Shown in pieces: positions 1 through 11,671 of a stretch of DNA of 64,000 bases. The DNA is from Cryptomeria japonica (Eukaryota; Streptophyta; Pinopsida; Cupressales; Cupressaceae), in NCBI RefSeq assembly GCF_030272615.1, contig NC_081408.1, forward strand, positions 304,887,950 through 304,951,949, given 5' to 3'. The position numbers were made by a program, and so were the translations under genes. The notes below the pieces were generated by a model. It did no database searches, was not told the origin of the DNA, and was given only the letters and a program-made list of their open reading frames with translations. Within the stretch, counting starts at the first letter, position 1, and every line of letters starts with the position of its first letter.

Positions 1-540
1 GATTTTGATTAGGAGGAGCTACTGATTTATTTTGCTTATCATTCACACCTGCCATGGATATAGTATTATTATCAATCAGGTCTTGAATTTTACTTTTTAA
101 TACAAAATATTTCTCGGTATCATGACTGGGTTGACGATGAAATTGACAAAAAGAATTATTATCAAAGTAAAGTGAGGATTCCTTAGAAAGGTCCATTGGT
201 TTTATTGGAGGAAGTTTGATATCATTTCTTTGTAACAACTGAGACATAATGCTATGTAAAGATTCTTTCAAAGGATTAAATTGTCTTTCTCTTTTGAAAA
301 ATTTAGAAATAGGGGGCACACTTGTTGTAGCATTCACAACTGTGGAAAGGAAGTAAACTCATAAAGGAGAAGTTTGTCCCTAATGTATTTTTGCAAATTA
401 GAAATAAAAATTCTTTGAATATCATTATCAGGCACTGGAAAAGAAATTTGAGAATACAAATGCTTATATCTACCAATGAAATCAATCACTTTTTCTTTAA
501 CACCTTGTTTACAATGCATTAAATCATTCAAAGTGATTTT
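1..540 (-). pseudogene. gag: Ty3/gypsy gag fragment (C-terminal half)
   Basis: Read on the minus strand, this encodes the C-terminal half of a Ty3/gypsy Gag, the structural protein that packages element RNA. Visible pieces are a capsid-like stretch (LNDLMHCKQG, then VIDFIGRYKHLYSQ and FISNLQKYIRDKL) and, nearer position 100-170, a zinc-binding-like motif CQFHRQPSHDTEKY in which the last expected cysteine is tyrosine. An in-frame stop follows FTSFPQL near 334. The gene enters the window already truncated and stops abruptly near 535-540, where plus-strand protease sequence of the same kind of element begins. Family assignment rests on motif recognition; I am confident it is Ty3 gag, less so about the lineage. 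Confidence 0.75.
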
Positions 541-1811
541 AGGACCTATGGATTTTCTTGTCCTCCTATTGGTTCTATCACACTCCCTATTGAGGTTCAC
601 ACTAAATTTATGGATGTCAACTTTGTTATCATTCCTTCCTCTAAACAATTTTGTGTGAATTTAGGCTACCCTTGGCTATCTTCCATGAAAGTTATTACTT
701 CTCCAATCCATAAGTGTTTGAAATTTCCCCACAAAGGAGAAATCATAACTATTAACCATAGCTTATTTCAACCAACCGAAAGAAGCCTAGGTGTTCCTAT
801 CGATTACTTTTGTTCTCAACAATTTCAATCTCTTCCATAAAGAAGCAATGCTATCTTTCAATCTTATCAAAAATGGAAGAAAGATATGATTTTATCCTTA
901 AGCCAAACTCACACTCCCACACTTGATATTCCCATCATTATTGAAGATCAAGTTATTCCTCTAACGGATAGAACTAATCTTCCTCCTAAGGAACATTCCC
1001 AACCTATTCCTATGGATGAAACTATGCCTTCTCATAATAATAACAATAATATCCCTCCTAAGGTTAGACCTATACCTCTTCCTCAAGATGGACTTGGTCT
1101 CCTTCCAACACCAAAATTCCTCCTTTATATGGTGCAGTTCTGCCTCCTTGCTCTTATAGAGAGAAGAGAATTGTATCTCCTCTTGTTCAACCTAAGAGAC
1201 CTCAACCTAAACCTCCAACTACCAAAGATGAGAATATTTTTCCTTCAACAAATATTCCTCCTTTAATAAATATTCCTCCTTCTTCTCAGCCTTTCGCTAA
1301 GACTTGACGGAATTGTTGTGCGAGAGATTGACAATGAAAATGTCATGCTAGAGCTCATGAAGTTGTTTCTCAAATTATTCAATCTCCTAAAACACCAACA
1401 ATTGACATGATTCCATTTTCTCCTAATCTGGATGTTGAACCAAAATCTCAAAATCATAAGTTACAAAAAATATGTGATAGTTTTACTTCTATTCATGCTA
1501 GAGCTTCTCTTTCTATAAATATTGATGAAGAAATAAGAGGAAATGTTATTCATGATGGAAATAAAACTCCTAATTCTTCTGATAGTGAATATGAATATTT
1601 TGACGTTGACAAACATTTATTTACAAAATTTTCAAAAGCCTTAATCCTATCTCCTAGAGTCAAACAAAGTGACTTAGCACATGAGCATAGTCCTTGTTTG
1701 GATCTTGTGATATCTCCATCTATTGTGCTCAATGTCACTCTTCTAGCATATTTCCCACCTTTGCAAAATAGTGATCACCAATATCAGGAGGTTGATATCA
1801 TGCTAGACTAG
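541..1811 (+). pseudogene. Ty3/gypsy protease C-terminus plus proline-rich tail, decayed
   Basis: On the plus strand the sequence resumes with the C-terminal part of a retropepsin-like domain (GSITLPIEVHTKFMDVNF, then LGYPWLSSMKVITSPIHKCL, about 565-740). A proline-rich low-complexity stretch follows (repeated PPK, PLPQDG, PKRPQPKPP, 950-1290). A last acidic segment (SDSEYEYFDVDKHLFTKF, 1580-1640) ends at the stop near 1811. The frame changes at least twice and stops occur near 838 and 1305, so it is dead. There is no RT or integrase before the 3' LTR, so the parent was probably a non-autonomous gag-protease element. The DxG active-site half of the protease is not present. Confidence 0.65.
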
Positions 1812-2554
1812 CTAAATAAGAACCGTAGATCCTCTACCTCACTCTCTTTTCTTTCTCTTTTGTGACCATTCTTCTATGTGTATCAATGTTCTTCTATTTG
1901 TTGTCCCTAGTAATGTCTACTTGAGGATGATGCAAAGAATTTAAATCTCTTTTGGTCTCTTTCATGTTGACTCAAAAGACACCTGTGTTCCCTTTCTTTC
2001 GAGAATGATGACTATTCTATACATATATATGCATGATATACATGAGTTATCATACAACATACTGACCTTGAGGAAAGCAAAACTACCTCGTACTTTGTGT
2101 TTTGTGTTCATTAAACTTGGGTTTATTCCTCGATTGGGGGCTAAATCCTTGCGATAACGTGATCCCTCTCTCTCTCTCTTGGGTGTATCCTACTTTAAAG
2201 CAATCTCTCCCAATAAGGCATGTGTGATCGCTTTAACGTGGGGGCATACACTTCACTCATATTTTCCTTCTTGATACTTAAAGTTACTTAGTGAACTTGA
2301 CCTTACTTTGTAAATTTTTGGTATCTTTTATTTTTCATGACTCATAGTGAGGGGAACCTTACTACTTGCATTCATGGTCCCTCCCTTTTGATCTTCCCTT
2401 TTACTTTGTCAATCGAAGTTGTAAGATCCTTAGTCCACTAGGGGCTTGGTGTATCTTGCCTCCTTGATGTGGTGAAAGTATTTCAATCTTGTTTCCTTGT
2501 ACTTTACCGGTAGTATTGGTGTATGTTTATACTCCCGCTAAAGTGGGGGCTAAA
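1812..2554 (+). other. Non-coding 3' internal region with polypurine tract
   Basis: No coding potential is visible. The stretch carries CT-rich low complexity (2165-2180) and ends in the purine run AAGTGGGGGCTAAA at about 2541-2554, directly before a TGTAG LTR start. That is the expected place of the plus-strand primer (polypurine tract) of a Ty3 element. Confidence 0.55.
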
Positions 2555-3682
2555 TGTAGTGTCATAAAATTGCAACCTTGCCATTTTCAACTAGATTTGG
2601 GTCTTCACATTGGTGAAATGAATCCCTAAGCTTGACTGGAGACCTCATACATGCTCGCACCTCCCGAAACATGCATTTCCTTGCATCGTGCACTGCTTAT
2701 TCCCACTTCCTGTCTTGAATTAGGGTAGGTTAGGGGTGTGTCACCCCTGTCCTTGCCCTATTTTGTTCCCCCTCCACTTAAATCCTGCATTGGGCTTGTC
2801 AAATGAGAAGCAAGAAAATATTTTCTATCTTCCTAAGATGGAAAATCGATCAAATAAACCTAATTGGAAAGTATATAAGTCACATTTTGCCTCCTATTTG
2901 CATAATTTAAATCAAGTCAATAAGGAATGCATAAGTTCAACAAGTGGAAATTACAATCCTAAGCGAAATTGCATTCAAGCATTCAATCATTCCTTTCAAG
3001 TATCCATTGAGAATCTCAAGTCTCCTTTCAAGGCTAGGTGTTGCATTCAAGTCAAGGATTCAACCATTGAAGAGGAGATCCCTATCAAGATTCAAAGCAT
3101 TCAACTTCACATATCATTTCAAACAACTCTATCAACATTTCAATTACATCCTCTCTTGAGGTGAATCCCAACAACATTTCCTCTCTTTTTTGTGTGTAGG
3201 TTGCAGGTGCGCAATTGTATTTGCAAGTTTAGGCTTCATTTTCAGAGATAGAAAAACCCTTTTCAGCATGTGGATTTTTCAGAGGACCAAGTACACTTTC
3301 AACCTGGTCTTGGCAACTTTCGCTCAAATTTATAGGGGAGCTTCATCTTGGAATTTTACTACAAATTCCAGGTGCACAACTCCATCCCGCATTTATATCT
3401 CAAGTTATAATCATTTCTTTACCATCTTTACACTTAGTCTCAAATTGCTTAATTCAACTTGTCCATTCTAAAAGAAGGGTTACTTTACTTTTCAAATTTA
3501 TTGTCAATTCACTTAACATTCAATCTCTCACCATTGATATTGGATATAGTGAATTCAACCCCCTCTATTAATGTAATGTGTGTGAGAGGTTGAAGAGGAT
3601 CCTTTGTGAAACTTTCATTCCTTTCCTGATGAGGGTAAAGCTTTCCACTTGATCTCCTCATTACCCCTTTTTCACCATTACA
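2555..3682 (+). repeat. 3' LTR of the first Ty3 element
   Basis: The LTR starts TGTAGTGTCATAAAATTG directly after the polypurine tract and probably ends CACCATTACA near 3682, giving about 1.13 kb. A TATA box (TATATAAG, 2872-2879) marks a likely U3/R promoter. Open frames within it (such as 2736-3164) are accidental. There is no second LTR in the window and no target duplication could be checked, so the right end is an estimate. Confidence 0.55.
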
Positions 3683-4740
3683 CTTGGAAACCTAGGTAAG
3701 ATAATCTCCCTTACCCCATTAAGGTTGAGATGGCTCCACATGTGCATCTAGGATGGTCAGGACAAGTGCCTAGATTCCCATTTGTCTCATGTGATGATAC
3801 TCTTTTCCCTACATGTAGGTCCTAGTGCCTTGAGCCTGGTTTTGATGTGTTGGCTCTAGAGGTTTCGTATTGGAGATTTTATGATTTGCATTATTGCACT
3901 TGTTTTGTATCGATCTTTCCTTTGGTTTTTAGGTGATAGCCTAGATCTAGAGTGTGAGTGGGATCTCGGGTCATCTCCTAGCATGGTGGATGGTTCCACA
4001 TGGTTGGGTGGTTGATGCCTTCTTGCATTGAGATGTTCATCGTTGGATTCTCTTGCGTGGATGTGTATCTTTTATCTCTTCAGCTATGGATGGATATTTG
4101 TAGTAGATTAATGTATATGATTCTTATGGCATGTGCATTTAATCGGATTCAAGATTTATTAGCAAGCTATGTTCATGGCTGTAATGGATAATGTATTCAT
4201 GTAAATGGTAGACAAGATATATTAGGAGAACTTAATGATGTAACATGAGTATCATGGATATTGGTATTAATGGAGTAATAGTATGGATTTATTGATATGT
4301 ATTGGGAATAGTTAATGATGTTAGAAATGTATAAGTGATTGGTATTAGGAATATTTGGTATTGGTGTTTTAAAATGAACTTAAAAGGGGTGTGTTAATGT
4401 ATGCATAGTAGATGGATGTACTTAGAACAAAGTATAGTTAATGTTATATGTACTTGCATAGACGAAATAAATAATGCTAGAGTTAGTATGTATTAGATGA
4501 TGGTAGTAAATGTGTTATCATGCTTATGATGTTATGTTATTTCTTATGGTTAGTTTAGGTAATGGCATTGCGATACCCTAGGGAATTCATTTGTATTGTG
4601 ATTATTTCCGCTTGTGTTATGTCTTTCTATGATTATGTTATGATGGTTAAATTTTATTTGGTTAATGGATGTTTATTATGTGTGAGTAGTTGGTTAGGGT
4701 ATTTTGGCAAGCATTACATAATGAATCAAAGGCAATATTA
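3683..4740. other. Unassigned intergenic sequence
   Basis: About 1 kb without a recognisable gene. It is TG- and AT-rich on the plus strand with many short TTGGTATT/AATGATG-like runs (4190-4420). It could be an old LTR or an untranslated part of a retroelement, but nothing in it is diagnostic. Confidence 0.4.
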
Positions 4741-4749
4741 AGCACCACC

Positions 4750-5561
4750 ACCCTCTGTCATGATTTATCTAATGCTAAAACACACCACAGGCACAAAAAC
4801 ATTTCTTCTCTAATACCATATTAACATTTTGCAGAGAAATCAAATCAATAATTTTCTCATATCATATGTAAATCTGAACCACAAATTTATAGGAAAAAGA
4901 ATGGTAACCATGAGCTTTAAAATTGCACCCACAGATATAACCAAATAACAAATACTTTCCCATATAGTCTAACAAACCATAACAACTCATAAACAGATAA
5001 AACAAATAAACAGTCAAATAACCATACGTGAAAGATAATGATGGAATACCCAACATTTCTTGATTGCTTGATCACTATGAAAATGTATTCACTTGTTAGC
5101 TGAGTAATTAGGGATTGACAAGGATGAAAGGATCCTCTTTTATAGAGAGCACCCTAAAACTGGAGGGATGGGACTAAGAGGTGAAAGGATAAATGGTTGG
5201 CTAGGATTATAGGGTATGTATAGGAAATAATAAAATATTAAAGAAGTGATTAAAGGCAAATTAAGATATGAATGACAAGTGGCATGGAGGGAAAAAGCTA
5301 ATGAATTCATTAAATAATAAAGATCTATTTAATTAATAGAAGAAGTGGGACCAATTAAATAAATAAAATATTTATTTAATTTAGAGAAAGGATAATTTAA
5401 ATAAATAAAAATATTTATTTAAATGAGGAAATGCTAGAAGAGGATAAATGAATGAATTAAATAAATAAATAATCTATTTAATTAATAGAAGGCTTAGGAT
5501 AAAATAATTAAATAAATAAAATATTTATTTAATTAGGCTAAGACAATTTTAGGTGTCTACA
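4750..5561 (-). repeat. Minus-strand Tat-like LTR (solo or truncated)
   Basis: The minus strand starts TGTAGACACCTAAAATTG at 5561, almost the same first 15 bases as the complete Tat element's LTR at 37421. Its U3 (5270-5545) is built from AATTAAATAAATAAAATATTTATTTAATT-type palindromic units, each of which can fold on itself. A TATA box (CTATAAAAG on the minus strand, 5137-5145) lies where U3 should meet R. The inner end near 4750 is a guess from the TATA-to-end distance in the related LTR. No internal coding region adjoins either side. Confidence 0.55.
5137..5145 (-). promoter_or_regulatory. TATA box of the minus-strand LTR
   Basis: CTATAAAAG on the minus strand, about 415 bases inside the LTR start, is followed by a plausible transcript start region. 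It is a candidate Pol II core promoter by sequence only. Confidence 0.45.
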
Positions 5562-6377
5562 TTATCTTCTCTAAAATATGTGGAACTTTGAACTGACAAA
5601 AGCCTTATAACATTTTTATACTATCCTCCATTAGATCTCTTATGTCCTAGGGCCTTTTTCCTTTTCCATTGAGAATATCAATAATAAGTTTTGAATTACC
5701 TTCTAAAATAACCTTCTAAAACCCTATTTCCTTTTCCAATTTGATACTCCTCCAAGTTGTCATTGCTTTGTCCTATAATTCATAGTGATACCCAGATTTC
5801 TAGCACAACAATCAATTAGATCCCCCCTATTATTTCTTAAGATTCCTCATGCCCTTACAATGCCCAGATTACCTTTTGAACAAACATCAAAATTACATTT
5901 AACCCATCCCCTATCTAGATGATCCCAAACCATATTCCTCCTCAAAAACTAATTTAGCTAGTTAATTCTTGTAAGGTTGTGTTGAAGACCCCAAAGCTAT
6001 ATTATTCTAAGATCTTGGAGAGATAGAAGGACTTTTGAATAACCATAAGAGAGAACATTTATATTTTCCTTAACAAAAAATTTGATAGTCATAAAACCTC
6101 CACACTATTCCTAGCCTTACTTTGAAAATCTTGTTATTTCTCTCTTTCCAGAGACCCCAGGCCACAAACAAGGGAATCTGAAAGGATAGGTAATGAATAG
6201 CATTATGATTAAATAGGCAGGAACTCCAATACTCAATGAATCATTTCATACATTAGGTAAAAATCTAGTCCACCAAAACTAGTTGCAAAATATGAGATGG
6301 TCAAAATTCTTTAGCAAAATCACAGTGGAAGAACAAATTATCAATATCTTCCTAGACATTATAACAAAGACAACATT
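5562..6377 (-). pseudogene. LINE (L1-type) 3' end: zf-RVT and RNase H domains
   Basis: The minus strand encodes the C-terminus of a plant non-LTR retrotransposon ORF2. First comes a zinc-ribbon of the zf-RVT type (CCLCYNV, EDIDNLFFHCDFAKEF, about 6290-6375). Further on (5770-5915) is an RNase H segment of the plant RVT_3 type: WVKCNFDVCSKGNLG, then GILRNNRGDLIDCCARNLG. The first catalytic region NFDG reads NFDV and stops interrupt the frame, so it is dead. The upstream RT and endonuclease are absent because copia element 1 begins at 6378. The assignment rests on two domains in the right order. Confidence 0.65.
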
Positions 6378-7712
6378 TGTTAGATATTAGAGTTGTTGGA
6401 ATGTGTTGTTGTCATTGATGTCAACATATTCCTTTGTTCTCGTGCTTCGGTGTTACAGAGAATTCATTTAGTTGGTATATTGCAGATATGTTGATGTGGA
6501 TTTAAAGGATTTAGAGGTTAGTATCTTCAGTTGATTCAACATGAGTTTTAATGCTCTGGAAGGTGATTTGATCAAGCTATGTGGTTCGGTGAGGTGACAG
6601 GTTTTTCTTTCGGTTTTGTGTTGCAAAGTTGTGATTTTTGGTTTTTATTACTTCAAAATTGATTCATTATGTTGAGTTTTTTTTTTAGAGTGTTTCAAAT
6701 GTTCATGTGTGTCCTCAGTTTAAGTGGTTCATGATTTGAAGCTTCACAAGTGTATCTTTCAGTTTTTCAATAAATGATGTTGGTGTTCTTGAGCTCCAAA
6801 AGATAGATGATGATGATTCTTGTAATTTGATTTGTTGCAGTTGTTATGGAGGAATTCACGTTGCTTATTGGTGTTTCTAGATCATGTTCTATTTGTGTTG
6901 CTGGTTTGCATTGATCGTTGTGTGCATTATTGAATATTTTATTGGTTTGATGGTATTCTTCGTGCTATACAACTTTCTACCTGACCTGATGGTTTTTGCT
7001 TGTTGCGGATGATCTTGGTGAGATATTTGGTGGTGTTATGTGTTTGAGGTTTTGATTTTGGTCCATACTATGTCCTTACCGACATTGTATTGGTCCGCAT
7101 ATTGATTTATGTATCGTGTGATGTTTTATAATTAGGTTTTATGAGTTTAGTCGACCTTTGAATTAAGGTTAATGATTTGTATAAATATGAGTAGTAATCA
7201 TGTAAAATGTGTTTTTATTTTCTTTGAGAGTGTTGTATGTGCAAACAAGCAAATTTATCTTTCGGAAGAGTGTTGAAGAGTAGAGAGAGTTGCAGAGAAG
7301 ACAATGTGCTTAACTAGAACTGTGATCAAGCAATTGGAGATGTCATTATTTTAGTTCATGTAATTTGGATTGGTGTCTAATCTTTGTAAGGCAATGAGCC
7401 TTCCTTGGGTTGTAGCCCTTTGTTGTTTTTGAGTAGTGAACTCTAGGTAGTGTGCCTGAATGCATGTGCATTCCACATTGTAATATTTACACATGCTACT
7501 ATAGAGTATCATCTTATTGTGGGTAGGTTCCCACCATGGTTTTTCCCTTGATCGGGTTTTCCATGTCAAAAATTTGTGTTATGTATGTTGTTGATGTGGT
7601 GTTTATCTTTGTTATTGTTGTTGTTGATCAAATCGAAAGTTATGGTTAATTTTTTTAAGTTTGGTGAAAACTAATTTACCCCCCTCTCAGCTTTCCTGCA
7701 TTATTGTTTCCA
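6378..7712 (+). repeat. 5' LTR of copia element 1
   Basis: The LTR runs from TGTTAG to CA just before the primer-binding site, about 1335 bp. It carries a TATA box (TATAAATA, 7180-7187) and the downstream motif CCACCATGGTTTTTCCC near 7532-7548, shared with the other copia LTRs of the window. Its first ~370 bp match the truncated 3' LTR. Confidence 0.75.
7180..7187 (+). promoter_or_regulatory. TATA box in the copia 1 5' LTR
   Basis: TATAAATA about 800 bp into the LTR, ahead of the conserved R/U5 motif; the likely core promoter. Confidence 0.45.
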
Positions 7713-7716
7713 AAAA

Positions 7717-7730
7717 TTGATATTAGAGCA
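7717..7730 (+). other. Primer-binding site of copia 1 (decayed)
   Basis: TTGATATTAGAGCA directly follows the LTR. It matches the usual copia site TGGTATCAGAGC, complementary to initiator tRNA-Met, with two or three transitions. Confidence 0.65.
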
Positions 7731-7771
7731 AGATCCTCTAGAATAAGCTTGACTGCTTGACGAGATCTGGG

Positions 7772-8345
7772 ATGGAAACTATTGTCTTGAAGGAGAGTCT
7801 GATATTTGATGGAACTAATTACAACATATGGAAGAACTAGATGGAGTGTCACTTGAAATGCCTTCGAGAAGATTATTGGAAGATCACAAAGAATGTCTAC
7901 AACACTCCTCAGAATGGTCTTGTTACTGCAAATGAGATCAAGGATGTTGAACATAACATAAGAGCCAAAGAAGCATTGTTGAGTGCTTTGATTGATTCAA
8001 AGATGACTAATGTGATGGGCTTGCAGACTTCTCATGATATTTGGGAGAAGTTAGAAAGCTTGTATGAAGGAGACAAACATGTGAAAGTTGCTAAATTGCA
8101 GAGCTTGAAAGGAAAGTATGAGTTGTTGAGAATGGGAGATGAGAATATTTCATCCGTTATGGCTAAAGTGAATGATCTTATACCAAACATCAGATGTGCT
8201 AGTGAAATCATTTAAGAAGATAAGATTGTAGCTAGAGTATTGAGATCCTTACCTCTTGCTTATAAACACAAAGTTGGTGCTATTGATGAGATTCAGATCG
8301 TGACAACTGTGACAAGAGACATGTTGTTTGGTAAGCTTGTTGCTT
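7772..8345 (+). pseudogene. gag: copia 1 gag, N-terminal part
   Basis: An ATG at 7772 opens a typical copia Gag (LIFDGTNYNIWK, then WEKLESLYEGDKHVKVAKLQ), the nucleocapsid precursor of the UBN2/DUF4219 type. Stops at 7838 and 8213 break the frame. Coding continues past 8345 in a shifted frame with a Lys/Glu-rich stretch (YEREMKEMEEYEREL) and a zinc knuckle near 8588-8625, where the first cysteine of CX2CX4HX4C is lost (CNMIGHFASSC remains). The start is supported by its position about 40 bases after the primer site. Confidence 0.75.
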
Positions 8346-10947
8346 TCAAATGAAGTGAACTTGGAGAATCACATGGAAAACCTAAGACTGCATTTAAAGC
8401 TACTATATCCAAGAAGAAAAAGTATGATCCAAGAGAGAGTTCAAGTAGGGTTTCCAGATATGAAAGGGAAATGAAAGAAATGGAAGAATATGAAAGAGAA
8501 TTGGAAGAGATCGAAGCACTTATTGCTAGAAGATTGCCTAAGGGAGCCAGTAAGTATGAAGGGAAGTTATCTTTGAAAAAAAATTCATGCAATATGATAG
8601 GACATTTTGCTTCTAGTTGTTCGAAAATAGAAAAAAGAGTATCAAAGTATAATAATCCTTACAAGCCTAATCACAAGTATAGATATCAGAAGAAGTGTTA
8701 TTATGTTGTTGGTGAAGGTGTGACAAATGATGAGCCTAAGAAAGGGAACTCAAAAGATGAATTTTTGCTCATTGCTATCAAGGAAGATGATCCGGTACTT
8801 GTTGATTCTATAAGATGCATTGTTGAAGAGAAATCCTTGGCTGCTAAGATTGAAGAGAAACATGAATAGGTGATTGACAGTGGTTTTTCATATCACGTGA
8901 TAGGTGATAAAGGTAAATTTGTGAATATGGAGAAGTATGATGGCACTGTAGTAAGATTCTGAGACAACAAAGATTGTGTAATCCATGGTAGAGATTCTAT
9001 TTCTCTTGATGGTAAGCATAATATTGATGATGTTTTATGTGTTGAGGGTTTGAAGCATAATCTTTTGAGTGTTGGATAAATGGTTGAAAATGCAAATCCT
9101 TGAATAGCTCCGGTATAGAAATTGCATCAGGAACTAAAACTAAAGGTAATATCTTCCATTTGAATGTTGGTGAGAAAATTTGTTTGATTGCTCAGATTGA
9201 TGAAAGTTGGTTGTGGCATAGGAGGATGTGTCATGTTAACTTTAACTGCATGATTAATATAAGTTCTACTAAAGTGGTTAGAGATATGCCTAAGATAGTG
9301 AAGCCTACTAATCCGGTGTGTAAAGAATGTCAATTGGGAAAGAAAACAAGAATTTCATTCATGAGAAAATAATATATATCTAATGGGATATTAGATCTTG
9401 TGCATACTATTTTATGTGGTCCTTATAAGGTGAGAAGCTTGCAATGTGACAAATACTCTATGTTGTTGATTCATGACTATTCTAGAATTATGAGGGTCAC
9501 TTTTCTAAGGGAGAAATCTGAAGCTCTAGAGAAATTCAAAATATTCAAAGCTAGAGTGGAGACAAAGACAGGATTGAAGTTGAAGTGTCTAAGATCTGAT
9601 ATAGGAGGAGAATTTATTAGAAACAAGGCAAGAATGGTATGTAAAGGATATTCACAAATGGAAGGTATTGATTTTGAGGATACTTTTTCTACGGTAGCTA
9701 GAATTGAAGTTGTTAGATTACTTCTTGCATATGATGCTTACAATAATTTTAAGGTATATCAAATGGATGTGAAGCTAGCCTTTTTGAATGGTGAGTTGGA
9801 AGAAGTCTTCATTGAACAACCGGATGGATTTTTATTGACAGATGAAGGAGACATGGTATGTAGATTGAAGAAAGCATTGTATGGACTTAAACAAGCCCCT
9901 AGAACTTGGTATACTATATTTGATAGGTATTTGATGAAGTTGGGATTTTGTAAAGGTATTGTTGATAGTAATTTATACTTCAAGATTGATAATGATAACA
10001 TTTTAATTGTTGATTTTTTTGTTGATGACATTATTTTTGGAGGAGATGATGATTTGAGTAAGAAGTTTGTTGATAATATGAAAAAATATTTTGAGATGTC
10101 TATGATAGGTTAAATGAAATTCTTTTTGGGATGGCAAATTACATAGATTGATAAAGGCATTTTCATATCTCAATCAAAGTATGTGAAGAAATTGTTGAAG
10201 AAGTTTGGGTTAGGTGATTCGAAACCTATTGGAAATCCTATGGTAATTGGCTGCAAGATGACAAAAGATGATGAATCATTGAAGGCTAATCAGACCTTGT
10301 ATAGATCTATGATTGGTGAACTGCTATATTTGACTCGAACTAGACCAAACATTATGAATGTTGTATGCCTTGTTGCTAGATTACAAGCTGATCTTAAGGA
10401 AATTCATGTTACTTCTATGAAAAGGATATTCATATATTTGAAGGGAACAACTAATTATGGTTTGTGGTATCTGAAGAATGATGATTTCATTTTAAGTGCT
10501 TATATAGATGTTGATTGGGTAGGTGATGTTGATGAATGGAAGAGCACTAGAGGTGGTTCAATTTTTTTGGAAAGAAGTTGGTTGCTTGGGCAAGTAAGAA
10601 GAAAGATGCTATTTCTTTATTTACTACAGAAGCTAAATACATTGTTGTTGCTATAAATTGTACTCAGGTAATTTGGATGCAGCAAATGTTGAAGGATATT
10701 AAAGTTGTTTATAATGAGCCTACTATTATTTATTGTGACAATTAAAGTACTATCAATATCTCTAAGAATCTGGTGTTAATTCTAAAATAAAGCATATATC
10801 AATTAAGTTTCATTTATTAAGAGAGAAGGTGTATGAGAAAGAAGTCATAAAGTATGTATGTACAAAGGAACAAATTGCAGATATCTTTACTAAGCCTTTG
10901 CTTGCAGGTACATTTTTTATATTTTAAAGAGAAGTTAGGGGTGATTT
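8346..10947 (+). pseudogene. pol: copia 1 pol with in-frame integrase-RT fusion
   Basis: Domains in order: protease with active site DSG (VIDSGFSYHVIGD, about 8870), the HHCC zinc region of integrase (WLWHRRMCHVNF, then CKECQLGKK, 9205-9345), the start of the integrase core (IHDYSR, LRSDIGGEF, to 9615), then abruptly RT (RNKARMVCKGYSQ from 9616, FVDDIIFGGDD at 10015-10050) and RNase H (YIDVDWVGDVDEWKSTRG, 10500-10560). The rest of the integrase core, its C-terminus and the linker are missing, yet the reading frame 9400-10113 is open across the joint. Frameshifts and stops lie on either side, so the fusion is not part of a working polyprotein. Confidence 0.8.
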
Positions 10948-11290
10948 CTCCTCCTGATGTGAACTAGATGCATTGAGATGCATCAATCCAGTGGACTTCA
11001 TAGTATTATCCTGATATTTGGATTAATGAGTGGGCGCGATGACTCAGGGGGAGCAGTAAGTGTTATGGTTCAAGTATTAAGATTTGAGATTATTTGGTAA
11101 GGGGGAGAGAATAATATGTTGCATATGTGCCTTTTGCATTGATGTCAAAGGGGGAGAGAAGCATGTGAAAAACTATCTTATCTATCTAAGGTAGAGAGCT
11201 ATGTGTGCATGATCTTAGGGGGATGTTGTTGGAATTGATTTCTTTCTTTTTATTGATTTTTTTTCATAGTCATATGTTTCCATCAGTGCC

Positions 11291-11302
11291 AAAGGGGGAG
11301 AT
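11291..11302 (+). other. Polypurine tract of copia 1
   Basis: AAAGGGGGAGAT sits immediately before the 3' LTR start TGTTGG; this is the usual plus-strand primer of these copia elements. Confidence 0.75.
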
Positions 11303-11671
11303 TGTTGGATATTAGAGTTGTTGAAATGTGTTGTTGTCATTGATGTCAACATATTCATGTGTTCTTGTGCTTTGGTTTTGCAGAGAGTTGGTTTGGTTGG
11401 TATGTTGTAGATATGTTGATGCGGATTTAAAGAATTTAGAGATTAGTATCTTTGGTTGATTCAACACAAGTTTCAGTGCTCTGGAAGGTGATTTGATCAG
11501 GTTATGTGGTCTAGTGAGGTGGCTGGTTTTTTTGTTGGTATGTGTTGCAGAATTGTGATTTCTAGTTTGTATTGCTCCGGAATTAATTCATTATGTTGAG
11601 AGGATTTTGGATAGTTTTTGGGATATTTATGTGTGTCCTTAGTTCAAGTGGTTCATGATTTGAATCTTCAC
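11303..11671 (+). repeat. Truncated 3' LTR of copia 1
   Basis: About 369 bp align with the 5' LTR from TGTTGG to GATTTGAATCTTCAC, after which the sequence changes to an ORF1 coding region. About 970 bp of the LTR are missing. Confidence 0.75.

Larger units (their letters stand above)
6378..11671 (+). mobile_element. Ty1/copia retrotransposon, element 1 (internally deleted)
   Basis: The element has a 5' LTR, decayed initiator-Met primer site, gag, protease, integrase N-terminus, RT, RNase H, polypurine tract and a 3' LTR cut at about 369 bp. Matching LTR starts (TGTTAGATATTAGAG at 6378 and TGTTGGATATTAGAG at 11303) set the frame. Its pol carries a roughly 0.9 kb deletion that joins integrase to RT in frame. 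Several stops and frameshifts make it non-functional. The right end is fused to an ORF1 gene of a Ty3 unit, so no target duplication can be tested. Confidence 0.85.

Noticed and set aside
2736-3164. 142-codon ORF
   Set aside because: Lies inside an LTR across the TATA/R region; no domain.
5281-5545. Possible origin or matrix-attachment site from AT-rich palindromes
   Set aside because: The units lie in the U3 of a minus-strand LTR and are explained by it; no independent evidence.
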